The notes under the pieces were generated by a model. The model was given only the letters and a program-made list of their open reading frames with translations. It searched no databases and was not told the DNA's origin. Position numbers and translations under genes: made by a program. Below, piece after piece: positions 15,420-22,284 of a DNA stretch of 27,778 nt; position 1 is the stretch's first letter; each line of letters begins with the position of its first letter. The DNA is from Schlegelella_A sp036272325 (GTDB lineage: Bacteria; Pseudomonadota; Gammaproteobacteria; Burkholderiales; Burkholderiaceae_C): assembly GCA_036272325.1 (NCBI GenBank), contig DATAYY010000038.1, positions 1-27,778 on the forward strand. Reading direction: 5' to 3'.

Positions 15420-15444
15420 GCTCCGTTTGCCGGCACCGGAGCAA
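15418..15444 (+). promoter_or_regulatory. Second hairpin in the rpoA leader
   Basis: TTGCTCCG (15418-15425) and CGGAGCAA (15437-15444) form a perfect 8-bp stem with an 11-base loop. It begins at the end of the terminator T tract. It could be a processing site or part of a readthrough control. I found no convincing sigma-70 promoter between it and rpoA. Confidence 0.45.
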
Positions 15445-15520
15445 TTCGTTTCAAGCCCGGCGCAGTCCATCAGCCTTATCGGTGTAACGAGCCGAGGGTA
15501 TTGAGAGGAACAGGACTTCC

Positions 15521-16507
15521 ATGCAAACCAGTCTGTTGAAACCCAAGGCCATCAACGTCGAGCCGCTCGGCGGCAACAAGGCGAAGGTGACCCTCGAGCC
15601 ATTCGAACGCGGCTATGGCCATACGCTCGGCAATGCGCTGCGCCGCGTGCTCCTCTCGTCGATGGTCGGCTACGCGCCGACCGAGGTGACGATCGCCGGC
15701 GTCCTGCACGAGTACTCTGCGATCGACGGCGTCCAGGAAGACGTGGTCCACATCATGCTGAATCTGAAGGGCGTGGTGTTCCGTCTGCACAACCGCGACG
15801 AGGTCACGATCGTCCTGCGCAAGGAAGGCGAAGGCCCGGTCACGGCCGGCGACATCCAGACGCCGCACGACGTCGAGATCATCAATCCCGAGCACGTCAT
15901 CGCCAACCTTGCGGCCGGCGGCAAGCTCGACATGCAGATCAAGGTCGAGAAGGGCCGCAGCTATGTCCCCGGCAACCTGCGCCGCTACGGCGACGAGCCG
16001 ACCAAGTCGATCGGCCGGATCGTCCTCGACGCGTCGTTCTCGCCGGTCTCGCGCGTCAGCTACACGGTCGAGAGCGCCCGTGTCGAGCAGCGCACCGACC
16101 TCGACAAGCTGGTGATGGAGATCGCCACCAACGGCGCGATCACGCCGGAAGAGGCGATTCGTTCGTCGGCCAAGATCCTGGTCGAGCAGCTCGCGGTGTT
16201 CGCGCAACTCGAAGGCCAGATCGGCGACATGTTCGAGCCGATGCCGAAGACGACGACGCAGTTCGACCCGATCCTGCTGCGCCCGGTCGACGAGCTCGAG
16301 CTCACGGTGCGCTCGGCGAACTGCCTAAAGGCCGAGAACATCTACTACATCGGCGACCTGATCCAGCGCACCGAGACCGAGCTGCTGAAGACACCGAACC
16401 TCGGCCGCAAGTCGCTCAACGAGATCAAGGAAGTGCTGGCGTCGCGCGGGCTCACGCTCGGCGCTCGCCTCGAGAACTGGCCGCCCCAGGGCCTGGACAA
16501 GAGGTAA
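15521..16507 (+). CDS. rpoA: RNA polymerase alpha subunit
   Basis: The alpha dimer scaffolds RNA polymerase assembly and its C-terminal domain binds UP elements and activators. The 328-residue product has the N-terminal domain (residues 1 to about 235, with FERGYGHTLGNALRRVLLSS near 29-48) and the C-terminal domain (about 250-328, with CLKAENIYYIGDL and LGRKSLNEIKEVL). The ATG follows GAGAGGAACAGGA. A 162-bp spacer with a terminator and a further hairpin separates it from rpsD, so its expression may be uncoupled from the ribosomal genes. Confidence 0.98.
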   Translation: MQTSLLKPKAINVEPLGGNKAKVTLEPFERGYGHTLGNALRRVLLSSMVGYAPTEVTIAGVLHEYSAIDGVQEDVVHIMLNLKGVVFRLHNRDEVTIVLRKEGEGPVTAGDIQTPHDVEIINPEHVIANLAAGGKLDMQIKVEKGRSYVPGNLRRYGDEPTKSIGRIVLDASFSPVSRVSYTVESARVEQRTDLDKLVMEIATNGAITPEEAIRSSAKILVEQLAVFAQLEGQIGDMFEPMPKTTTQFDPILLRPVDELELTVRSANCLKAENIYYIGDLIQRTETELLKTPNLGRKSLNEIKEVLASRGLTLGARLENWPPQGLDKR

Positions 16508-16509
16508 GG

Positions 16510-16586
16510 GCGGCCTGAAGGCCGCGAAAGGTGATCGGCCCCTCGGGCCGGTCGGTGCACCCGCCAGTACCTGACACGGCTGGCGG
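16510..16586 (+). promoter_or_regulatory. Three-hairpin spacer before rplQ
   Basis: Stem 1 is GCGGCC 16510-16515 with GGCCGC 16520-16525 (TGAA loop). Stem 2 is GATCGGCCC 16533-16541 with GGGCCGGTC 16545-16553 (one wobble). Stem 3 is CCGCCAG 16561-16567 with CTGGCGG 16580-16586. The last stem ends about 10 bases before the AAAGGAAAG ribosome binding site of rplQ. No T tract follows any stem. Confidence 0.5.
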
Positions 16587-16610
16587 TCGACAACAGGAAA
16601 GGAAAGCACC

Positions 16611-17006
16611 ATGCGTCACGGACACGGACTTCGCAAGCTCAACCGCACGAGCGAGCATCGCCTGGCGATGCTGCGCAACATGTGCGTCTCGCTGCTCAGG
16701 CACGAGGCGATCAAGACGACGCTGCCCAAGGCCAAGGAGCTGCGCCGGGTGGTCGAGCCGCTGATCACGCTCGGCAAGGAGCCGACGGTAGCGAACCGCC
16801 GCCTCGCGTTCGATCGCCTGCGCGACCGCGCGATCGTCACCAAGCTGTTCGCAGAGATCGGCCCGCGCTACCAGGCGCGCCCGGGTGGCTACACGCGAAT
16901 CCTGAAGATGGGTTTTCGCGTCGGCGACAACGCGCCGATGGCGTTCGTCGAGCTCGTCGACCGGCCGATCCCGGTCGAAGCCGAAGCCACGCCGGAAGCG
17001 TCCTGA
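16611..17006 (+). CDS. rplQ: 50S ribosomal protein L17
   Basis: L17 is a large-subunit protein near the tunnel exit. The 131-residue product begins MRHGHGLRKLNRTSEHRLAM and contains the conserved LLRHEAIKTTLPKAKELRR and GGYTRILKMGFRVGDNAPMA segments. The ribosome binding site AAAGGAAAG is strong. It closes the alpha operon and is followed by a long hairpin. Confidence 0.98.
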   Translation: MRHGHGLRKLNRTSEHRLAMLRNMCVSLLRHEAIKTTLPKAKELRRVVEPLITLGKEPTVANRRLAFDRLRDRAIVTKLFAEIGPRYQARPGGYTRILKMGFRVGDNAPMAFVELVDRPIPVEAEATPEAS

Positions 17007-17044
17007 TCGCGACACGCCGCGAGCTCGATCCTCGCGGCGCGCGA
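17007..17044 (+). terminator. Long hairpin at the end of the alpha operon
   Basis: TCGCG (17007-17011) pairs with CGCGA (17040-17044), and CGCCGCGAG (17015-17023) pairs with CTCGCGGCG (17031-17039), giving 14 bp with one 3-base bulge. It starts directly after the rplQ stop. No T tract follows, so it may be a weak terminator or a 3'-end stabiliser with partial readthrough into the ABC genes. Confidence 0.45.
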
Positions 17045-17064
17045 CCCTCTTCGAAGCCCGAGGC

Positions 17065-17985
17065 ATGTCCGAGCCGCTCCTTCGCGTCTCGCACCTGAGG
17101 AAGAAGTACGGCGACGCGGTCGTCGTCGACGACCTCTCGCTCGAGATCGCGCCCGGCGAGTGCCTCGGCGTGATCGGCCCCAACGGCGCCGGCAAGACGA
17201 CGACGATCCGGATCTGCCTCGGCCTCACGGGCGCCGACGGCGGAACGGTCGAGGCGTTCGGCATGCCGCTTCCCGAACGCGTCCGCGAAGCCAAGAAGCG
17301 GATCGGCGTCGTCACCCAGTTCGACAGCCTCGATCCCGACTTCAGCTGCGCCGAGAACCTGCGCGTCTACGGCGCCTACTTCGGCCTTGCCCGAGCGACG
17401 ATTGCCGAGCGTGTCCCGAGGCTGCTCGACTTCGCCGCCCTGCAGTCGAAGGCCGGTGCGAAACCGGGCGAGCTCTCGGGCGGGATGAAGCGGCGACTCT
17501 CGCTCGGCCGCGCGCTCATCAACGACCCCGACCTGCTGCTCCTCGACGAGCCGACGACCGGCCTCGATCCGCAGGCGCGCCACCTGATGTGGGAGCGTCT
17601 GCAGAACCTGCTGCAGCAGGGCAAGGCGATCCTGCTGACGACGCACTTCATGGACGAGGCCGAGCGCCTCTGCGATCGTCTGATCGTCCTCGACCACGGC
17701 AAGAAGATCGCCGAAGGCAGGCCGCGCGACCTGATCGCCGCGCATCTCGAGAGCGACGTCGTCGAGGTCTACGGCGACGGCGCGGCCGCTGCCGGGCACG
17801 CGCATGCCGCTCTCGCCGAGCGCGTCGAGACGAGCGGCGAGACGGTGTTCTTCTATCTGCGCGAGCCGAAGCGCCTGCTCGACGCGCTCGCCCCCGACCA
17901 CTCGATCCGCTATCTGCACCGGCCCGCGAACCTCGAGGATCTCTTCCTCAAGCTGACCGGCCGACAGATCCGCGACGACGCCTGA
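17065..17985 (+). CDS. nodI: NodI-like ABC transporter ATP-binding protein
   Basis: This is the ATPase of an ABC-2 type exporter. The 306-residue product has Walker A GPNGAGKT at 38-45, the Q-loop Gln85, signature LSGGMKRR at 137-144, Walker B LLLLDEP at 157-163 and the switch His194. Length and the following partner fit the NodI family (DRA-type drug and polysaccharide exporters). In rhizobia NodI/NodJ export lipochitooligosaccharide. Burkholderiales carry non-symbiotic relatives thought to be ancestral, so the name gives the family, not a nodulation role, and the substrate is unknown. It lies 58 bp after rplQ and 12 bp before the permease gene. Confidence 0.85.
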   Translation: MSEPLLRVSHLRKKYGDAVVVDDLSLEIAPGECLGVIGPNGAGKTTTIRICLGLTGADGGTVEAFGMPLPERVREAKKRIGVVTQFDSLDPDFSCAENLRVYGAYFGLARATIAERVPRLLDFAALQSKAGAKPGELSGGMKRRLSLGRALINDPDLLLLDEPTTGLDPQARHLMWERLQNLLQQGKAILLTTHFMDEAERLCDRLIVLDHGKKIAEGRPRDLIAAHLESDVVEVYGDGAAAAGHAHAALAERVETSGETVFFYLREPKRLLDALAPDHSIRYLHRPANLEDLFLKLTGRQIRDDA

Positions 17986-17997
17986 ACGGAAGACGCC

Positions 17998-18783
17998 ATG
18001 CTCGTCTCGCCTTACGCCGTTCCTCATCTCACGCCCCGCTTCTGGCCGGTCGTGATGCGAAACCTGCTGGTCTGGAAGAAGCTCGCCGGCCCGAGCATTC
18101 TCGGCAACATCGCCGAGCCGCTGATCACGCTGGTTGCGTTCGGCTACGGCGTCGGCGCGCTGATCGGGACGATCGGTGGCATTCCCTACATCCAGTACCT
18201 CGCTTCGGGCAGCGTTGCCGCGAGCGCCGCACTGGCGGCGACCTTCGAGGCACTCTATTCCGCGTACTCGCGGATGGCGGTGCAGAAGACCTGGGACTCG
18301 ATTCTCAATGCGCCGATCGCGCTCGACGACATCGTCTTCGCCGAGATGCTATGGGCAGCGATCAAATCGTTGCTGTCGTGCGCGGCGATCCTCGTCGTCA
18401 TCTTCGTCCTCGGCATCAGCCGCGCGCCGAGCATGTTGTTGGCGCTGCCGGTGCTCGGCCTGGCGGGGATCACGTTCGCGTCGATCGCGCTCGTCTTCAA
18501 CGCGCTCGCCAAGGGTTACGACTTTTTCACCTACTACTTCACGCTCGTCGTCACGCCAATGACGTTCCTCTCGGGCGTCTATTTCCCGATCGCGCAGATG
18601 CCCGATTGGCTCCAGGCCGTCGCCGCGGTGCTGCCGTTGAAGGCCGCGGTCGACTTGGTCCGACCGCTCGTCCTGGGCAGGATTCCCGCAGATCCGCTGG
18701 TTCCTCTTCTGATCCTGACGGGATATGCATGCAGCGGCTACTATCTTGCACTGGTGCTCACCCGGCGCCGGTTCTTCCGCTAA
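17998..18783 (+). CDS. nodJ: NodJ-like ABC-2 type permease
   Basis: This is the inner-membrane partner of the preceding ATPase. The 261-residue product matches NodJ in length (about 262). It has about six membrane segments and the conserved ABC-2 element PMTFLSGVYFP near residue 182. GNIAEPLITLVAFGYGVG near residue 36 is the first segment. The ATG has GGAAG upstream, and the pair is clearly one transcription unit. Substrate and physiological role cannot be inferred here; no polysaccharide or nodulation genes are adjacent. Confidence 0.85.
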   Translation: MLVSPYAVPHLTPRFWPVVMRNLLVWKKLAGPSILGNIAEPLITLVAFGYGVGALIGTIGGIPYIQYLASGSVAASAALAATFEALYSAYSRMAVQKTWDSILNAPIALDDIVFAEMLWAAIKSLLSCAAILVVIFVLGISRAPSMLLALPVLGLAGITFASIALVFNALAKGYDFFTYYFTLVVTPMTFLSGVYFPIAQMPDWLQAVAAVLPLKAAVDLVRPLVLGRIPADPLVPLLILTGYACSGYYLALVLTRRRFFR

Positions 18784-18821
18784 CCCGTGATCCGGTAAGG
18801 CGCGCGAGCTCCCGCCGACCC

Positions 18822-20804
18822 ATGCACATGCAGGCACGTCTTTTCGCTCTGGCGCACGCCGCCCGGTTCGCCGCACGACGCAGCGCCGCATTTCTCTTGC
18901 TGGCGTTGCTGGCGACGTTCGCAGTGCTGCAGCCGGCGCACGCCGAAGACGACTTCTTGCCGCCCGAGCAGGCGTTCCGCTTCTCGGCCCGACCACACGA
19001 CGCCAAGACCGTCGAGGTGAACTTCGCGATCGCGCCCGGCTACTACCTCTACCGCGAGCAATTCAAGTTCGCCGCCACCGGCGGCGTACTCGGCGCGCCG
19101 GCGATTCCGCCGGGCAAGGTCAAGTTCGACGAGACGTTCCAGAAGAACGTCGAGACCTATCGCAACGCAATCACGATCCTCGTTCCGGTCGAGCAGGCGG
19201 GCGGCGAGTTCCGCCTCGCCGTGACGAGCCAGGGTTGCGCCGACGCGGGCCTGTGCTACCCGCCGATGCAAAGCGTCGCGACGATCGGCCTCACGGGCTT
19301 CGGCGGCAAGGGCAGCGCGCGCATCGAGACTGCGGACGGCTCCTCGGGGCCCGCCGACACGACGGCAACCACGGCGGCAGCCACGACCTCGACCGCCGTC
19401 GGGCGGGCCGCGGGCCCGGCGACTGAATCGTCGGCGATCGAAGCCGTGCTGCGCGGCGGCTCGTTCTGGCCGATCGTCGGCGCGTTCTTCATCGCTGGCC
19501 TGCTGCTCTCGCTGACGCCTTGCGTGCTGCCGATGCTGCCGATCGTCTCGTCGATCATCGTCGGCCAGGCAGCCGACGCGCCGACGCCGGCGCTTGCGGG
19601 TGCCGGCGGCACCGCGAGCGCGAATGGCTCGGGCGGGGTGTCGCGCAGCCGGGGATTCGCCCTTGCGGCGTCGTATTCATTCGGCATGGCGGTCGTCTAC
19701 ACCGCGTTCGGCGTCGCCGCCGGCCTCGCCGGCGAAGGCCTCGCTGCGGCGCTGCAGAACCCGTGGGTGCTCGGCGCGTTCGCGCTCGGCCTCGTCGCGC
19801 TCTCGCTCTCGATGTTCGGCGTCTACAACCTGCAGCTGCCGTCGTCGATCACGGGCCGCGTCACGTCGGCGGCGCAGAGACTTCCGGCCGGCAAGGTCGC
19901 GGGCGTTTGCGCGATGGGCGGCGTCTCGGCGCTGATCGTGAGTCCTTGCGTCGCCGCGCCGCTCGCCGGCGCCTTGCTCTATCTCAGCCAGACGCACGAC
20001 GTCTGGCTCGGTGGCACCGCGCTCTTCTCGCTCGCCGCTGGAATGAGCGTTCCGCTGCTGCTCGTCGGCGCATCGGCGGGCGCGCTGCTGCCGCGCGCGG
20101 GGGCGTGGATGGTCGAGGTCAAGGCCGCGTTCGGCGTCTTGCTCCTCGGCGTCGCGCTCTGGACGGTACAGCCGATCCTGGCCGGCCCGCTCGCGCTCGC
20201 GCTCTGGGGCCTGCTCGCCCTGTTCGCCGCGGCATTGCTCGTCTATCGCGCCCGCGAGATCAAGGCGAGCGCACCGGCCACCGCCGGCGCGACCTCGGCG
20301 GCGCGACTCGGCTGGCGGCAGGCAATCGCTGCGCTCCTCGGGCTCGTCGGCGTCCTGCAGGTCGTCGGCGCGGCGTCGGGCGCGACCGATCCGTTGCAGC
20401 CGCTCGCCCGCTTCTCGGCGCGAAGCAAACTCGAGGCGTCGCCCGGAATGCCGCGCTTCCAGACCGTGAGCAGCGTCGACGAGCTCGACGCGGTGCTGAA
20501 GAGCGCCGGCAGGCCGGCGATCCTCGACTTCTATGCCGACTGGTGCGTTTCGTGCAAAGAGATGGAGCGCTTCACGTTCACCGATTCAGCGGTGCAGAAG
20601 AGGCTCGCGGGCGCCTTGCTGCTGAAGGCCGACGTCACTGCCAACAACGCGCAGGATCGCGAGTTGCTGAAGCGCTTCAACCTGTTCGGCCCGCCGGGGA
20701 CGATCTTCTTCGACGCCTCCGGCCGGGAGATCCGGCCGGCGCGCCTGATCGGCTACCAGAACAGCGGCCGCTTCCTCGATACCCTTGAGACAGCAGGGCT
20801 CTGA
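18822..20804 (+). CDS. dsbD: Thiol:disulfide interchange protein DsbD
   Basis: DsbD carries electrons from cytoplasmic thioredoxin across the inner membrane to periplasmic DsbC, DsbG and CcmG. The 660-residue product has all three modules. A signal peptide is cut near AHA-ED (residues 41/42). The periplasmic alpha domain has Cys139 and Cys145. The membrane domain has Cys234 (TPCVLPMLP) and Cys376 (SPCVAAPLAG). The C-terminal thioredoxin fold has WCVSC (Cys575 and Cys578). Low-complexity insertions are a Thr/Ala linker near 190-200 and a Gly/Ala/Ser loop after the first membrane segment. The ATG at 18822 is followed by another at 18828, so the start is uncertain by two codons. It lies 38 bp after nodJ. 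Confidence 0.95.
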   Translation: MHMQARLFALAHAARFAARRSAAFLLLALLATFAVLQPAHAEDDFLPPEQAFRFSARPHDAKTVEVNFAIAPGYYLYREQFKFAATGGVLGAPAIPPGKVKFDETFQKNVETYRNAITILVPVEQAGGEFRLAVTSQGCADAGLCYPPMQSVATIGLTGFGGKGSARIETADGSSGPADTTATTAAATTSTAVGRAAGPATESSAIEAVLRGGSFWPIVGAFFIAGLLLSLTPCVLPMLPIVSSIIVGQAADAPTPALAGAGGTASANGSGGVSRSRGFALAASYSFGMAVVYTAFGVAAGLAGEGLAAALQNPWVLGAFALGLVALSLSMFGVYNLQLPSSITGRVTSAAQRLPAGKVAGVCAMGGVSALIVSPCVAAPLAGALLYLSQTHDVWLGGTALFSLAAGMSVPLLLVGASAGALLPRAGAWMVEVKAAFGVLLLGVALWTVQPILAGPLALALWGLLALFAAALLVYRAREIKASAPATAGATSAARLGWRQAIAALLGLVGVLQVVGAASGATDPLQPLARFSARSKLEASPGMPRFQTVSSVDELDAVLKSAGRPAILDFYADWCVSCKEMERFTFTDSAVQKRLAGALLLKADVTANNAQDRELLKRFNLFGPPGTIFFDASGREIRPARLIGYQNSGRFLDTLETAGL

Positions 20805-20827
20805 GACGCACTCCTGCAGAGGGGCCG

Positions 20828-20836
20828 TGTTAGACT
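20828..20836 (+). promoter_or_regulatory. Extended -10 promoter candidate for tRNA-fMet
   Basis: TG at 20828-20829, one base, then TAGACT at 20831-20836 give an extended -10 element. A start near 20843 would lie about 6 bases before the mature tRNA 5' end. No clear -35 is seen. Readthrough from dsbD, which ends 44 bp before the tRNA, is also possible. Confidence 0.4.
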
Positions 20837-20848
20837 TGATGTTCCAGT

Positions 20849-20925
<77 letters not shown>

Positions 20926-20951
20926 CCGAACCCAGGCCGCAGGCCGACAAG

Positions 20952-20980
20952 ACGCCAACGAAACGGTTGGCGTTTTGCTT
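20952..20980 (+). terminator. Intrinsic terminator of tRNA-fMet
   Basis: ACGCCAAC (20952-20959), loop GAAACG, then GTTGGCGT (20966-20973) form an 8-bp stem followed by TTTTGCTTT. It lies 26 bases after the tRNA CCA end. Confidence 0.75.
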
Positions 20981-20987
20981 TCGACCT

Positions 20988-21528
20988 CGTCGGCCCCCCG
21001 AAGTGCATCTGGAAATTGGCGCCGTCCGCGAACTGGCAAACGCCGGTGCCGGAGCCGGGCTCGGTCAGCACGTATTCGCATTGAGAATCGACGCCATGGG
21101 CGCCGAACGCATTCGCGATTCCGCGCCGACCGGCGCGCGCGCGGCGATGGCCGAGCACCTGCCGGTGGATCCTCTCGCGTCGACGCGGGTCGATTCGCCC
21201 CGCAGCGTGTCGCCGAGGTAGGGGACGGTGAAGGTGATGCCGTGTCCGGCGTTGGTGGCGACGACTTGCGCCGTCAGCAAGCGACCCTTGCTGGCCTCCG
21301 CGTTCAGGGGGTAAAGGCGGACCGCGAGCAGAGTTGGCACGGCTGCCACCGGGACCACCGGAGACGGCCTGCTCACGGCCGGCGCTCCGCGCACCGTCGA
21401 TAGGGTGGGCCGGTTCGAGGATCGATCGGAATGACACGGCACGCGGACACGCCAAGGACTGACGCCGCGACTGCGGCGGCGGCGCGGGGTGCGCCTCGGC
21501 ATGGGATGGAAGAGCTCATCTGGCGCAT
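20988..21528 (-). pseudogene. Broken small lipoprotein gene, readable only in three frames
   Basis: Read on the - strand, three successive frames give pieces of one typical small secreted lipoprotein. Frame 1, from an ATG at 21528, has a signal segment with lipobox VSAC followed by RVIPIDPRTGPPYR. Frame 2 continues near 21390 with TLLAVRLYPLNAEA (about 21290-21330) and ITFTVPYLGDTLRGESTRVD (about 21178-21240). Frame 3 continues near 21145 with GRRGIANAFGAHG, then CEYVLT, GSGTGVCQFADGANFQMHFG. The last frame has no stop at the expected end and would run into the tRNA terminator. Two frameshifts plus a lost stop point to a decayed gene, though sequencing error could mimic this. The family is uncharacterised as far as I know. 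Confidence 0.6.
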
Positions 21529-21861
21529 AGGTTGATTCGAGTTCACGGCACACGCCGTAGCGAGAGCGTCGGCGATGCGCGCGGGCGCCTCCATCCTCCG
21601 AAAGACAGTGGCGGCGAATACCACCTCGAGCGGCAGCGATCGCCACCGCAGCGGCGGCGCACTCGTCAATGCGGCGCGGCGAGGGACGCGTTTCGAACGG
21701 GCGATGGAAGCGAGCGACGTTCAGTGGCTCACCGACGCGCGCGCCGCCAACTCGTCGATACCTGACTGGACGCTGACTTCGCGAGCGGAACCACTTAGCC
21801 AGCCCGCGGGATTGCGCGCCTAGCCTCGGGTAGCCGAAACTCCCGCCGCGGCGTGGCTTCG
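21529..21861. other. Gene-poor spacer before tctB
   Basis: About 330 bases without a supported gene. Short open frames exist on both strands but lack recognisable domains or ribosome binding sites. I see no convincing promoter, repeat or RNA gene. The promoter for tctBA and any remaining promoter of the broken lipoprotein gene should lie here. Confidence 0.5.
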
Positions 21862-22284
21862 ATGAACAACCAACACCTCGCGCGGGGACTGTTCCTCGTC
21901 GCGATCTCGCTCGTCTTCGGGCTCTGGTCGCTTAACTACCAGATCGGCGCGTTCAGCCACGCCGGTCCGGGCTTGTTCCCGCTCCTGGTGAGTGGCGTGC
22001 TCCTGCTGATCGGCATCGCGACGCTCGTGCGCGCGCGCTTCGTCGCCCCGGTGCCGCTCACGTTCAACCTCAAGAACGTGGCGACGGTGATCGTCAGCCT
22101 GTGCGGCTTCGCCGTCATCTCGGAGCACGTGAACATGATCGTCGGCATCGTCTTCATGGTGTTCTGCTCGACGTACGCCGGAACGTCGTACTCGTGGCTC
22201 CGCAACGTCAAGATCGCCGCCGGCCTGATCGCGATCGCCTTCGCAATGAGCAGGCTGCTCGGCGTCAACCTGCCGCTCTACTGA
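21862..22284 (+). CDS. tctB: Tripartite tricarboxylate transporter small membrane subunit (TctB family)
   Basis: TctB is the small four-helix membrane subunit of TTT-family secondary transporters that take up tricarboxylates or other organic acids with a periplasmic binding protein. The 140-residue product has about four membrane segments. The first starts at residue 8 (GLFLVAISLVFG), and the family feature GPGLFPLLVSGVLLLIG spans about 35-51. An in-frame GTG at 21853 is an alternative start; neither has a strong ribosome binding site. The stop overlaps the tctA ATG (TGATG). No tctC (Bug-type binding protein) gene is present upstream, its common place. Confidence 0.85.
   Translation: MNNQHLARGLFLVAISLVFGLWSLNYQIGAFSHAGPGLFPLLVSGVLLLIGIATLVRARFVAPVPLTFNLKNVATVIVSLCGFAVISEHVNMIVGIVFMVFCSTYAGTSYSWLRNVKIAAGLIAIAFAMSRLLGVNLPLY

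Noticed and set aside
15445..15520. Sigma-70 promoter for rpoA (TGTAAC at 15483-15488)
   Set aside because: No -35 element at a usable distance and a poor -10; an rpoA promoter remains unproven from sequence.
17065..18783. NodI/NodJ as evidence for a nodulating symbiont
   Set aside because: No nodABC or other symbiosis genes are present, and non-symbiotic Burkholderiales have such transporters.
17160..18821. Very long open frame running into dsbD from inside nodI
   Set aside because: Only the part from 18822 matches DsbD, beginning with a clear signal peptide. The upstream part is a shadow of nodI and nodJ.
21575..21823. Short + strand open frame before tctB
   Set aside because: No ribosome binding site, no recognisable domain and no membrane or signal segment; kept as non-coding.
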